From Planctomycetota bacterium (GTDB taxonomy: Bacteria > Planctomycetota > JAJSAM01 > JAJVHW01), in assembly GCA_021414065.1 (NCBI GenBank), contig JAIOPE010000058.1, positions 1 through 38,536 on the forward strand: a stretch of DNA of 38,536 nucleotides, given 5' to 3'. Shown here in pieces: positions 31,684 to 38,536 of the stretch; the first letter of the stretch is position 1; the number at the start of each line of letters is the position of its first letter. The notes under the pieces are model-generated. The model did not search any database. It saw nothing but the letters and a program-made list of their open reading frames with translations, and had not been told where the DNA came from. Made by a program: the position numbers and the translations under genes.

Positions 31684-32142
31684 TCAGTCGCTGTAGATGC
31701 CCAGCGCGCGTTCGAGCTTCTCCATCGACGCCCGGACGAACGCATCCGCGTCCTTCCTGGAACCCGAGAACGACACCACCTCACGCACGCGGCCGTCGGC
31801 GCGCACCGCGTTCAGGACGGCATTGAAAGCCTCCGCGAACTGGGGGTCAGGCGCTGCGCGTCGGAGCGTTTCCCCGAGCGTGCGCGACTCGGGGACTTCG
31901 CAGATGAGGACGGGATTGAGGTTGAACACGATGCACTTGAAGGTCCGGCCGCGTCCGACGATCGGAACGTGGTTGGATCCCGGCCGGTCCTGAACCGCGG
32001 GCAACGTCTTGAAGCCGGCGCCGTTGAGCGCGTTCGCGACGAGGTCGAACAGCCACTTTGCGTCTGGCTGCGATGACTTCCAAGGGCCGTCGGGACCGAC
32101 GACCTCGGCGACGGGCACCGCGAGTACGAGGGCGTGCTTCAT
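31684..32142 (-). CDS. hypothetical protein
   Basis: 152 residues from ATG at 32142 (MKHALVLAVPVAEVVGPDGP). The alpha/beta body, KWLFDLVANALNGAGFKTLP, TFKCIVFNLNPVLICEVPES, ends with a long helix (ADAFVRASMEKLERALGIYS). No motif is recognised. It starts 2 bases after the stop of the 72-residue gene upstream and lies 16 bases before the SUKH-like gene, so it is within the same minus-strand operon. Confidence 0.6.
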   Translation of the reverse strand: MKHALVLAVPVAEVVGPDGPWKSSQPDAKWLFDLVANALNGAGFKTLPAVQDRPGSNHVPIVGRGRTFKCIVFNLNPVLICEVPESRTLGETLRRAAPDPQFAEAFNAVLNAVRADGRVREVVSFSGSRKDADAFVRASMEKLERALGIYSD

Positions 32143-32144
32143 GC

Positions 32145-32363
32145 TCACGATCTCTCCGAGACGACGAACCGACGGTTGTCGCCACAGCTCATCGCAGAGA
32201 TGTACGCCTCGTTGTCGAAGCCCGGCAGGCGCTCCCGGACATCCGCGAGGAGGGCGTCGAAGCCGACTCCCCCCTGTGGCACGGCGCAGACCGCAACAAC
32301 CGCGCTGCGTGTGGCAGTGCGGCGCTCCAGTTCCTCGAGCCACGGGATCACGTCGGTTGTCAC
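32145..32363 (-). CDS. hypothetical small protein, 72 residues
   Basis: GTG start at 32363 (MTTDVIPWLEELERRTATRS). A helix and a hydrophobic strand (AVVAVCAVPQGGVGFDALLA) lead to NEAYISAMSCGDNRRFVVSE. The protein is short but sits exactly between two operon genes, with a 21-base gap before it and a 2-base gap after. It may be a complete small protein. No family is recognised. Confidence 0.5.
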   Translation of the reverse strand: MTTDVIPWLEELERRTATRSAVVAVCAVPQGGVGFDALLADVRERLPGFDNEAYISAMSCGDNRRFVVSERS

Positions 32364-32384
32364 GGCGCCGCTCCCGGTCTGTGC

Positions 32385-32954
32385 TCACTCCGCATCCGGC
32401 GCAACCCAGTACGTCTGCTTGTGGCGGCGCTCCTCGAACTCGGAGCAGATGCGCTCTGCCTCGGCGCGCGTGTGCCCCGCGCTGATCAGTGCGCGATGGC
32501 CGTTGTCGTCTTGCCTCCAGACCGCCCAACGAGCCTCGTTGGCGGTGCGCGCGGTGTAGGCAGCGGATCGGAGCAGTCCGGCGTGCTCGACTTCGTCGGG
32601 CGCGTAGCTGCGATAGACGTTCGTCCCCGGCACCGTCTGTACCCAGAGTCGGCAGCACTTCTCGCACTCCGCGACGCTCAGGAGCGCGCGCGCATCGTGG
32701 AGATCGATGATGTCCTTGACGACGTCCTCGTTCGGCAGATCAACCGGGTAGTCGGGCGCGGCCTCAAAGTGCGCCCGGAGCCACTGCTCGCGCCGACCGC
32801 CTCGCACGGCTTCGAAGAACGCGTCGATGTCGCGGCAGAACGCCCGCTCCAGGGCCTCGCGGTCCTGGTCACGGAGCAAGAGCCACCCCTCCGTGGGGCA
32901 AGGCACGAGGACATCGCTGATCGTTGCGCCGCAGCGGCAGGCCATCTGGCTCAT
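32385..32954 (-). CDS. hypothetical protein with two Cys pairs (zinc-ribbon-like)
   Basis: 189 residues from ATG at 32954 (MSQMACRCGATISDVLVPCP); ATG at 32945 is an alternative. The N-terminal CRCG and the later CEKCCRLWVQ pair could together form a zinc ribbon around a helical domain (EALERAFCRDIDAFFEAVRG). The C-terminal half ends in a short domain (RWAVWRQDDNGHRALI, ERICSEFEERRHKQTYWVAP). This Cys arrangement seems typical of small zinc-binding proteins of planctomycete-like genomes, from memory. It leads the four-gene minus-strand operon. Confidence 0.6.
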   Translation of the reverse strand: MSQMACRCGATISDVLVPCPTEGWLLLRDQDREALERAFCRDIDAFFEAVRGGRREQWLRAHFEAAPDYPVDLPNEDVVKDIIDLHDARALLSVAECEKCCRLWVQTVPGTNVYRSYAPDEVEHAGLLRSAAYTARTANEARWAVWRQDDNGHRALISAGHTRAEAERICSEFEERRHKQTYWVAPDAE

Positions 32955-33041
32955 GGGAAGAAGGAAGTCTACTCGGCGTACCGTCGCGAGAGACGTGCGA
33001 CCAGGCCATCCGAAGGCCGCCGTCCGCCGTGAAGCTGACGT

Positions 33042-33047
33042 AGACTC
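33042..33047 (+). promoter_or_regulatory. putative -10 box TAGACT
   Basis: It lies in the 192-base gap 32955-33146, 42 bases before the short ORF at 33089. It is the same hexamer as the -10-like box before the giant gene at 17710. Confidence 0.25.
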
Positions 33048-33088
33048 AACCGCACGCGGCGACCTCGATCTCAGGGATCTGACGAACC

Positions 33089-33178
33089 ATGGACTGGAAC
33101 GACGTCGAGCGCCTCGCGCGCGACCTGCATCGCGGCGCGGCACGCCTCATGGTTCTGAGAAGCGCTGAGGAGGCGTGA
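33089..33178 (+). pseudogene. 29-residue ORF, possible 5' remnant of a lost gene
   Basis: ATG at 33089 gives MDWNDVERLARDLHRGAARL plus MVLRSAEEA, then TGA. It reads like the helical start of a larger protein. It runs into the 3' end of the convergent gene that stops at 33147, so 32 bases overlap. It may instead be non-coding. Confidence 0.3.
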
Positions 33179-34106
33179 ACTCCAGAAGTGCGCCGCGCGG
33201 CAGCAGGTAGCCGTAGAGGTCGCCGTCACGGAAGGTGCGCGCTCGAATCTCCTCGTCGGCCGGCGTCGTCGGCTCCCACCCGATGATGCCGACGCGGATG
33301 GGCACGGCGCGATGCACACGCCGACCGAGCTCAGCGAACCACTCGAAGAGTCTGGGTCCGCAGACGCCTTCCTCCGAAGGCGTCGGGTGGTTGACGCCTC
33401 GGAGCGCCGTCGCGTTGATCGACAGCTCCAGGAACATGTAGGCGGGCGCGAGCCCGAAGTGGTTCATGCACGGCACGATGAACCGCCCGTGCAGGCGCGC
33501 GAGCCCATAGACCGAGGGAACACCCTCGAACGCGACGGAGCCGAATGTTCGGGCGGAATCGACGACGACGGACTTCGGCGAGACCGGCGGGAGCTCGAGC
33601 GGCTCGCGCGTGTTGTCGATCCAGCACCCCTGAAGATGTGAGTGCGACCAGAGGGCCTCCGTCGCCGCCGCGAGCGCCTTCGCGTCGGGCGACGCGAAGG
33701 CGAGGTTCATGCCGAAGAACTCCTGCGACCACGCGTTCGGTGCCGTGAAGCCGGGCTCGTAGATCCACGGCACGCGCCAGTACTGGGCGTCCAGATCCCC
33801 GTTTCTGTAGGGCCACTCGCCCTTCGTCACCTTGCTGATGACGGCCAGGAGCTGCGGGCCCTCGAAACCGTGCTCTTGCTTCGCTCGCGCAAGCTCGTCC
33901 GCCGTCAGCTCGAGCACCTCGGCGGAGCGAAGGAGGTCGTCGAGGTCCAGGCAGAAGCCAGTCCACCGATGGCCCTCCGACTTGCAGTACTGCCACCGCT
34001 CGTCGTTCGGCTGGCATCGATGAGCGGCGAACCAGTCGAGGAAGTCGTTGCGATGTCCGTTCGACACCCAGACACCGGTCTCGCCGCGGTGGATGAGCGA
34101 GCCCAT
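33147..34106 (-). CDS. hypothetical cytosolic protein, unrecognised
   Basis: 319 residues from ATG at 34106 (MGSLIHRGETGVWVSNGHRN). Soluble, with aromatic-rich stretches: FLDWFAAHRCQPNDERWQYC, RWTGFCLDLDDLLRSAEVLE, YWRVPWIYEPGFTAPNAWSQ, FIVPCMNHFGLAPAYMFLEL and FEWFAELGRRVHRAVPIRVG. No catalytic motif or family was identified. It begins 1 base inside the stop of the decayed VOC gene upstream (TGATG), so the two were once an operon. It ends in a region overlapped by a short ORF on the other strand. Confidence 0.6.
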   Translation of the reverse strand: MGSLIHRGETGVWVSNGHRNDFLDWFAAHRCQPNDERWQYCKSEGHRWTGFCLDLDDLLRSAEVLELTADELARAKQEHGFEGPQLLAVISKVTKGEWPYRNGDLDAQYWRVPWIYEPGFTAPNAWSQEFFGMNLAFASPDAKALAAATEALWSHSHLQGCWIDNTREPLELPPVSPKSVVVDSARTFGSVAFEGVPSVYGLARLHGRFIVPCMNHFGLAPAYMFLELSINATALRGVNHPTPSEEGVCGPRLFEWFAELGRRVHRAVPIRVGIIGWEPTTPADEEIRARTFRDGDLYGYLLPRGALLEFTPPQRFSEP

Positions 34107-34445
34107 CAGCGTGTCGACCGCTCGGTCAACTCGACGCGATGGCCGTCCGGATCGGCGACCACGGCCCGACGACCCCACGCGCTCTCGCGCGGCTGCGAAA
34201 CGATCGTTCCCCCTGCTTCAGCGACGGCAGCGACCGCGCCCGCGAGCGATCGAACCGAGAACCCGAGGCGTGTCCCGTCGAGGCGCGTAGTGGGATCGTG
34301 GGGATACAGTTCCAGTAGGACGGTGCCCGCGCGGCCGGAGAGATGCTCCGGTCCGTTCCCGTGCTGCTCGCTCGACATCGACGCAGCGAAGGACAACGAG
34401 ATTGAGAGCCGCTTCGTCTGGTGGCTTGTCCTCGTCGCGGGGCAT
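34106..34445 (-). pseudogene. decayed VOC-fold (glyoxalase/bleomycin-resistance-like) gene
   Basis: The start MPRDEDKPPDEAALNLVVLR with CVDVERA (ATG at 34445) is the first strand and helix of a VOC domain. The continuation is in another frame: EQHGNGPEHLSGRAGTVLLE, LGFSVRSLAGAVAAVAEAGG and AVVADPDGHRVELTE, the last being the classic end of the fold. Between them the expected FY-x-x-LG segment is missing. This suggests a small deletion with a frameshift near 34380. Without it the gene would encode a ~120-residue VOC protein. It lies before, and overlaps by one base, the 33147-34106 gene. Confidence 0.65.
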
Positions 34446-34647
34446 CGGAGCAGAGTACCCGTCGCCTGTGGGGCGCCTGAAGCGCAACGACATGGCCACC
34501 GCCCCGCGCAGCCGATACCAACCACGCCTCCAGCACCCACCGCCGCTCGTCCGGCGTGTCGCGCCCCGACCGTGCCGCGCCCCCGGACCTCGCCACCCAA
34601 TGGGGGCGACGCTTCTCGGATCGCGGTGCGAGCTTTCGAGTTCCGGC

Positions 34648-34653
34648 TACGAT
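34648..34653 (+). promoter_or_regulatory. putative -10 box TACGAT
   Basis: GGCTACGATCTAG lies 27 bases before the ATG at 34680. The rest of the 234-base gap 34446-34679 shows nothing further I can name. Confidence 0.35.
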
Positions 34654-34679
34654 CTAGCGCAGCCTGCGCGGAGGACGAC

Positions 34680-35132
34680 ATGGGGCTGCTCTCTCGCCTG
34701 TTCGGTGGCCGACCTCGGCAGCCGCGGCTGTCCATCAACGACCCGGTGCTCGGAGCGGTGGTCCCCGGCAGCGACGTCGACTGGTGGACCGCCACCGTTG
34801 TCATCGACGGCAAGCCGATCGAGTTCGACATCGGTGGCGGCGTCGAGCCGCATCCCGCGCTCCTCGCCCGGGCCCGGGAGCTTGCCAGCAGCTTCGAGCC
34901 GTTCGCGCGCGAGGTCCGTGAACTCCTCGAGGCGAAGGCGCGCGAGTGCGCCGACCTCCCGCCCGAAGTTGCGGCCGAGTTCCGGAGCTTGCGCATCCGG
35001 TCGGTGTCGCACTTCCGGCCGGACCGCCCGCGAGACGGCATGGTCGGATTCCACGAGACGGAGAGCGGCGCGGTCCTCTGGCGCTGCGACGTGAAGGACG
35101 GGCACCCCGTCAACCTGGGCGGGGACACGTGA
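34680..35132 (+). CDS. hypothetical protein, possibly DUF2262/DUF6985-like
   Basis: 150 residues (MGLLSRLFGGRPRQPRLSIN). The core DPVLGAVVPGSDVDWWTATV, VIDGKPIEFDIGGG, then a helix (PALLARARELASSFEPFARE) and LRIRSVSHFRPDRPRDGMVG, with GAVLWRCDVKDGHPVNL, looks like the DUF2262/DUF6985 group found in immunity-rich clusters. The assignment is from memory and uncertain. It starts a plus-strand pair and overlaps the next gene by 4 bases (GTGA at 35129-35132). Confidence 0.6.
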   Translation: MGLLSRLFGGRPRQPRLSINDPVLGAVVPGSDVDWWTATVVIDGKPIEFDIGGGVEPHPALLARARELASSFEPFAREVRELLEAKARECADLPPEVAAEFRSLRIRSVSHFRPDRPRDGMVGFHETESGAVLWRCDVKDGHPVNLGGDT

Positions 35133-35572
35133 CGAACCCGAAGCGACGTTCCGCGGCGTGCTCGTCGATCCGCTGGCACCTGATGTTCCGCGTTGCGAAC
35201 CGTCGCGCGTTCGCGAAGTGCCTGGCCCGCATCCTCCCGATCCTCGGCGCGGGCAGCGTCGTCGAGGAGGACGGAAAGCCGTACTGGAAGATGCCCGAGC
35301 TCTGGGAGTGCACCGTGCTGGGGCCGGGTGCCAAGGGCTCGGCCGCGGAGCAGGCGTACGGGTGCCTCGTCATCGCGCTCGGTCTCGGCGTCGGATGGCA
35401 GGTGCTCGGCGCGCTCTCTGCGGATCGGGCGGAGGACTTCTCCGGCGTGTGGGACGTTCGCGGGAACCACAGCTTCGTGCCGGGGCTCGAGTGGGCGTCG
35501 TTCGACCTGCTTCCCGAGCGCCCGGATGGCTCCGACACTCGTGCACGACGTCCACGAAAGGGCTCGGCGTAG
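35129..35572 (+). CDS. hypothetical small protein
   Basis: 147 residues from GTG at 35129, coupled to the previous gene. The body is WHLMFRVANRRAFAKCLARI, WKMPELWECTVLGPGAKGSA, YGCLVIALGLGVGWQVLGAL and HSFVPGLEWASFDL. The final GLEWASFDL with the earlier LGxGWxVxG looks like a conserved small family that I cannot name. No membrane helix or signal is certain. It lies 8 bases before the membrane protein at 35581. Confidence 0.55.
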   Translation: MTNPKRRSAACSSIRWHLMFRVANRRAFAKCLARILPILGAGSVVEEDGKPYWKMPELWECTVLGPGAKGSAAEQAYGCLVIALGLGVGWQVLGALSADRAEDFSGVWDVRGNHSFVPGLEWASFDLLPERPDGSDTRARRPRKGSA

Positions 35573-35580
35573 CGCCACGC

Positions 35581-36381
35581 ATGGCGCGCGACACCCGACC
35601 GATCGAGGATCTGCCCGACGCCGATCTGCTCTCCGAGTCGTTGGACCGATCGACGCTGCGCGTTCCTGCCTGGGGCTGCTACTCGGTGTTCTTCGGCTAC
35701 TTCGTCGTCGTCCTGCTCATCCGTGGCGCGGCGGGGTTCTGGAGCACGATCGCTTCGGCGTTCTGCCCGGCGTCGGTGCTGGCGTTCCTCGTGATGGCGG
35801 GCTGCTTCTGGATCACCAACGCCCTCCATCGTGCGAGGTCGGCGCCGTTCCTGCGCGAGTACCTGCGACGCCACGGCGTGAGCGCAGACGCCTCGACACG
35901 CGGCCTGCCGGCCGACGGGAAGCAGGAGGTCGTGGTCATCGTGAGTGGCCGCGGTCTCCCGCACGGCGGTGGTCGGGCCGTGTGGGTGGCGTTGTCCCGA
36001 GGGGCGACCTGCGAGGGGACGCTCGTCCACGCGAGCACACCGGGCGAGCACGGCAACCACGTCTCCACGAGCGGCGAGGCCGCGCTGTCGCCCACGACTG
36101 CCGAGGAGATCGCTGCCGCCATCGACGCTGCGGCGCCCGCGACGAAGCTGCCGGATCTCCGGACGGTGCGCGACGGGTTCCCGTTCAGCGTCACGATCCA
36201 CCGAGCGGACTCGTCCCGGCCGTTGAGCTTCGACGGCAACCTCTGCGCGAACAACTGGCGCGATCATGCGGGAGCGCGACTCGCCGACGCGATCCTCCGC
36301 GCGGCCGACGCGGTCGGCGCTGCGCAGCAGCCGTTCGGTGCATGCGACTCGCGCGGAGACGTCACCCTCGGCGATCGGTGA
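35581..36381 (+). CDS. hypothetical membrane protein
   Basis: 266 residues from ATG at 35581. The soluble start (DTRPIEDLPDADLLSESLDR) precedes two hydrophobic helices at about 31-49 (GCYSVFFGYFVVVLLIRG) and 58-80 (ASAFCPASVLAFLVMAGCFW). A cytosolic domain follows (EVVVIVSGRGLPHGGGRAVW, TTAEEIAAAIDAAAPATKLP). No family is recognised. It is the third gene of the plus-strand run from 34680, and 103 bases without a gene separate it from the large gene at 36485. Confidence 0.55.
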   Translation: MARDTRPIEDLPDADLLSESLDRSTLRVPAWGCYSVFFGYFVVVLLIRGAAGFWSTIASAFCPASVLAFLVMAGCFWITNALHRARSAPFLREYLRRHGVSADASTRGLPADGKQEVVVIVSGRGLPHGGGRAVWVALSRGATCEGTLVHASTPGEHGNHVSTSGEAALSPTTAEEIAAAIDAAAPATKLPDLRTVRDGFPFSVTIHRADSSRPLSFDGNLCANNWRDHAGARLADAILRAADAVGAAQQPFGACDSRGDVTLGDR

Positions 36382-36484
36382 GTGAGCGCCGATCCTCGCG
36401 ACTCCATCGCGGGAACACGTAGAGTGCATGCGCCGCTCGCATCGCCGCTTGCCTCAAGGACTGGAGAGTAGGAGGGTCGCACCG

Positions 36485-38536
36485 GTGACCGACGACAACG
36501 ACAACGTCACAGCGAATCCGGGTTACGCCGTCGGGCAACTCGCTCGCGCGCTCACGACCGCCTCGACGCACGGCGACCCGAGCATCCGCGAGCGCGCCCG
36601 GAAGCGCATCGACGCCTGGGTCCAGGTGTTCTCCGGCATGCTCACCGGCTCGCTGCGCGTCGGGTCGCGGACGCCCGTCGAAGCCGTACCGGCTTGGGCG
36701 ACGCTGCAGGTCGTCTCCGGCGGATTCGCGACAGGGAACCTGCTCGCAGGGGGGCCGCTGCGACCGCACGAGCTCGCCATCGCCGATCGACTGCGTCTCC
36801 CACGCGACGGCGCCGAACGCGCTGCGATCAACGGCTACTACGTCAGCGACACCGGCATCGACGAACTGCGTTCGATGCTGACCAGCGGGGCGTATCGGAT
36901 CGATGTTCCCGAGGAGGGCGCGCTACTCACCCTGGCGTGGCTCCTCGATCAAGGTCACGCCGACCAGGCGCGCGAGATCCTCGACGTGATCGGCCCGTAC
37001 TTCTCCCGCCTTCGCTTCTTCCCCAGGCCGAGCCAGCGTTCGGCGGGCCGCGGCGACGCCGTGCATCTGGACACCGCGGGTCGTGTCGCGGATGCGCTCG
37101 CCGCGATCCGCGAGCGCGTGGAGATCCTGAAGAACCGCGAAGCGGTCCGCGTGTGGCTCCCCGCGCTCGATCGCATCGTCGGGCTGTTCCTGGAGACAGT
37201 GGAGGGTCCTACTCCCGCCACCGAGGTGAACGGAAGTGGCCGCGCCGCCCAAGGGGCCGACGGTCGATGGCAGGTCACCGGCGGATGGCCGTGTCAGAAG
37301 TACCCCGATGGCTGGCGGGAACGAGCGAGAGCAGCGCTCGCGGCGGTAGGCGCATCGCGGACAGTCCATCCGCTCTGCAAGCGGCCCGATCGTGCGAAGG
37401 GCAACTTCGGTCGGCTCCGCGGCTACCTCGAGCGTTGCGTCAACGATCCCAGGTCGCTCACGGGCCGCGACGTCGGGATGATCCGCGTCATCCTCGCGCA
37501 CATCGTCTCGAAGCGAGGGGAGCCGACATCTGACCGCTGTGCTGCGCTTCGAGCGACGCAGTGGGAACGCGCGGCTCGTCCGACGCGGAAGGAGTGGGCA
37601 GGCGTTGTCGCGAAGCGGCTCCGCACCTTGCCGCCCGAGGAGGGGATCGAGGCCGTCGAGCCCCTGCTCTCCGCTGTGACCGATGCGGAGTCCCGGGAGC
37701 TTGGCGTCGCGGCTGGCACCGACGTACCCGGCGTCTTCCGCCCGCGGCTGTTGCGATGCCTCGACGCGTCCATCGAGTGGCTCGTCGCCGAGGGCGTGAT
37801 CCCCTCTGGCGAAGCGCTGGCGACGGTCATGCCGCAGCGGACCAGCCGCGTCGCGGCCGCGGGCATGCCCGACGAGTCGGCGACGCGGCTGTTCGCCGAG
37901 GTGTACGAGGCCTTTCGCCGACGTCGCTCGCTCCTGCTCCTCAACTTGGAGCATCAGGTCCGACTTCGCGAACTGCCGTGGGTGGCGAAGCTCGAGGGCC
38001 ACCGCGCGAGCGACGAAGCGGCGCGCCAGGCGGCTCACGTCGAGCTCGTGAGGGTCTGCTCGGTGGCGCTCCGTGCGTTCCCGCAGGTCATCCTCCCGAA
38101 CAAGCTCATCCAGGAGATCGCGGCGCTCTCCGATCGCGCGGGACTTCGCCTGCCACTTGTCGAGGAGGTCGCCGCCGACATCTTCATGGGGACCTTCACA
38201 GAGAAGTACCTGCGTGCGGCGCAACGCGCGGGGGAACTGCTCGCGGGCTCCCTTTACGAGACCTACTACGGCATCGACTTCGGTGCGGTTCGACGGATCG
38301 ACGACGTCGTCGCGCCGCCGAAGGCTGCCGCGACTTCTCCGGCCTTCGCCGCGCTGTGCCATTCGCGGGCAGACGGAGCAACCCGAGACGCTCGTCGTGT
38401 GGGTTCCGGAAATCTTGGCCGCTTCGTTCCGGAAAGTGCGGCCGTGCCGTCGTGGTCGGCGGGCTGGTCCGCGCGTGAGGTTGTCGCGGGGTGCGGGGCG
38501 GGGTCAGGAGCCACGGACGGGCTGTGGCGCGTGGAA
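36485..38536 (+). CDS. large unrecognised protein, open at the right edge of the window
   Basis: 684 codons with no stop before the window ends, so the 3' end is missing. The GTG at 36485 is chosen because AGGAGG (36470-36475) lies 9 bases upstream; an in-frame ATG at 36428 would give a basic extension without a good site. The early part is YAVGQLARALTTASTHGDPS, then YYVSDTGIDELRSMLTSGAY, then IDVPEEGALLTLAWLLDQGH. The middle is VHPLCKRPDRAKGNFGRLRG followed by YLERCVNDPRSLTGRDVGMI. Later parts are helical (EEGIEAVEPLLSAVTDAESR; LLLLNLEHQVRLRELPWVAK). The last ~60 residues become low-complexity. No enzyme motif is recognised. Confidence 0.65.
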   Translation, partial: MTDDNDNVTANPGYAVGQLARALTTASTHGDPSIRERARKRIDAWVQVFSGMLTGSLRVGSRTPVEAVPAWATLQVVSGGFATGNLLAGGPLRPHELAIADRLRLPRDGAERAAINGYYVSDTGIDELRSMLTSGAYRIDVPEEGALLTLAWLLDQGHADQAREILDVIGPYFSRLRFFPRPSQRSAGRGDAVHLDTAGRVADALAAIRERVEILKNREAVRVWLPALDRIVGLFLETVEGPTPATEVNGSGRAAQGADGRWQVTGGWPCQKYPDGWRERARAALAAVGASRTVHPLCKRPDRAKGNFGRLRGYLERCVNDPRSLTGRDVGMIRVILAHIVSKRGEPTSDRCAALRATQWERAARPTRKEWAGVVAKRLRTLPPEEGIEAVEPLLSAVTDAESRELGVAAGTDVPGVFRPRLLRCLDASIEWLVAEGVIPSGEALATVMPQRTSRVAAAGMPDESATRLFAEVYEAFRRRRSLLLLNLEHQVRLRELPWVAKLEGHRASDEAARQAAHVELVRVCSVALRAFPQVILPNKLIQEIAALSDRAGLRLPLVEEVAADIFMGTFTEKYLRAAQRAGELLAGSLYETYYGIDFGAVRRIDDVVAPPKAAATSPAFAALCHSRADGATRDARRVGSGNLGRFVPESAAVPSWSAGWSAREVVAGCGAGSGATDGLWRVE

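Noticed and set aside
30908-33178. Other stop codons after short ORFs as further selenocysteine sites
   Set aside because: The 30848 ORF ends in TAA. Sequence after the TGA at 33176 shows no protein similarity continuing in frame and no suitable hairpin was seen.
36428-36484. ATG at 36428 as the start of the large right-edge gene
   Set aside because: The extension is short and basic, has no good ribosome site, and contains the AGGAGG that fits the GTG at 36485.

Overview
This is high-GC bacterial chromosomal DNA (about two thirds or more G+C by eye) with dense genes, many 4-base ATGA/GTGA overlaps and frequent GTG or TTG starts. The style of several proteins fits a high-GC Planctomycetota-like bacterium, and Myxococcota-like is an alternative. 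The clues are a von Willebrand A protein with a WW-rich lead-in, a giant multi-Ig protein ending in an HEIGHSVGLVP zinc motif, and a run of small unclassified families. No rRNA, tRNA, CRISPR array or insertion sequence was recognised.

Layout. 1-747 is the 3' end of a vWA-domain gene. 797-1990 is a small accessory patch: three copies of a palindromic repeat, an orphan addiction-module component, and a ribbon-helix-helix gene overlapping a small partner gene (a likely toxin-antitoxin-type pair) behind a dyad-containing promoter. 2025-3827 holds small membrane or secreted unknowns. 3835-4371 (minus) is a DUF2231-like membrane protein. 4658-15729 is a complete nuoA-B-C-D-H-I-J-K-L-M-N operon for respiratory complex I without the NADH-module genes nuoE, nuoF and nuoG. 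A ferritin-like gene closes the operon, and its Pro/Gly/Ala-rich tail resembles the unusual tail of NuoB. Two IscA/HesB-type Fe-S proteins follow, convergent on a strong hairpin terminator; the first carries an extraordinary Gly/Cys/His tail.

17751-26480 is a plus-strand group: a 2222-residue secreted multi-Ig putative metalloprotease, a HEAT-repeat exported protein translationally coupled to it, and an AhpD-like peroxidase-related enzyme. The AhpD-like gene has an in-frame UGA exactly at the second Cys of the CxxC motif and is followed by a bacterial SECIS-like hairpin. I interpret it as a selenoprotein.

26540-36381 is an accessory island of about 17 small, unrelated, mostly soluble genes in short coupled operons on both strands. 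They include DUF1444-, DUF4926-, DUF4304- and SUKH/SMI1-like proteins. The composition resembles the polyimmunity loci described for polymorphic-toxin systems, although no toxin is visible. A decayed VOC-fold gene and several orphan 19-29-codon ORFs sit among them. The window ends inside a large unrecognised gene that starts at 36485 and is still open after 684 codons.
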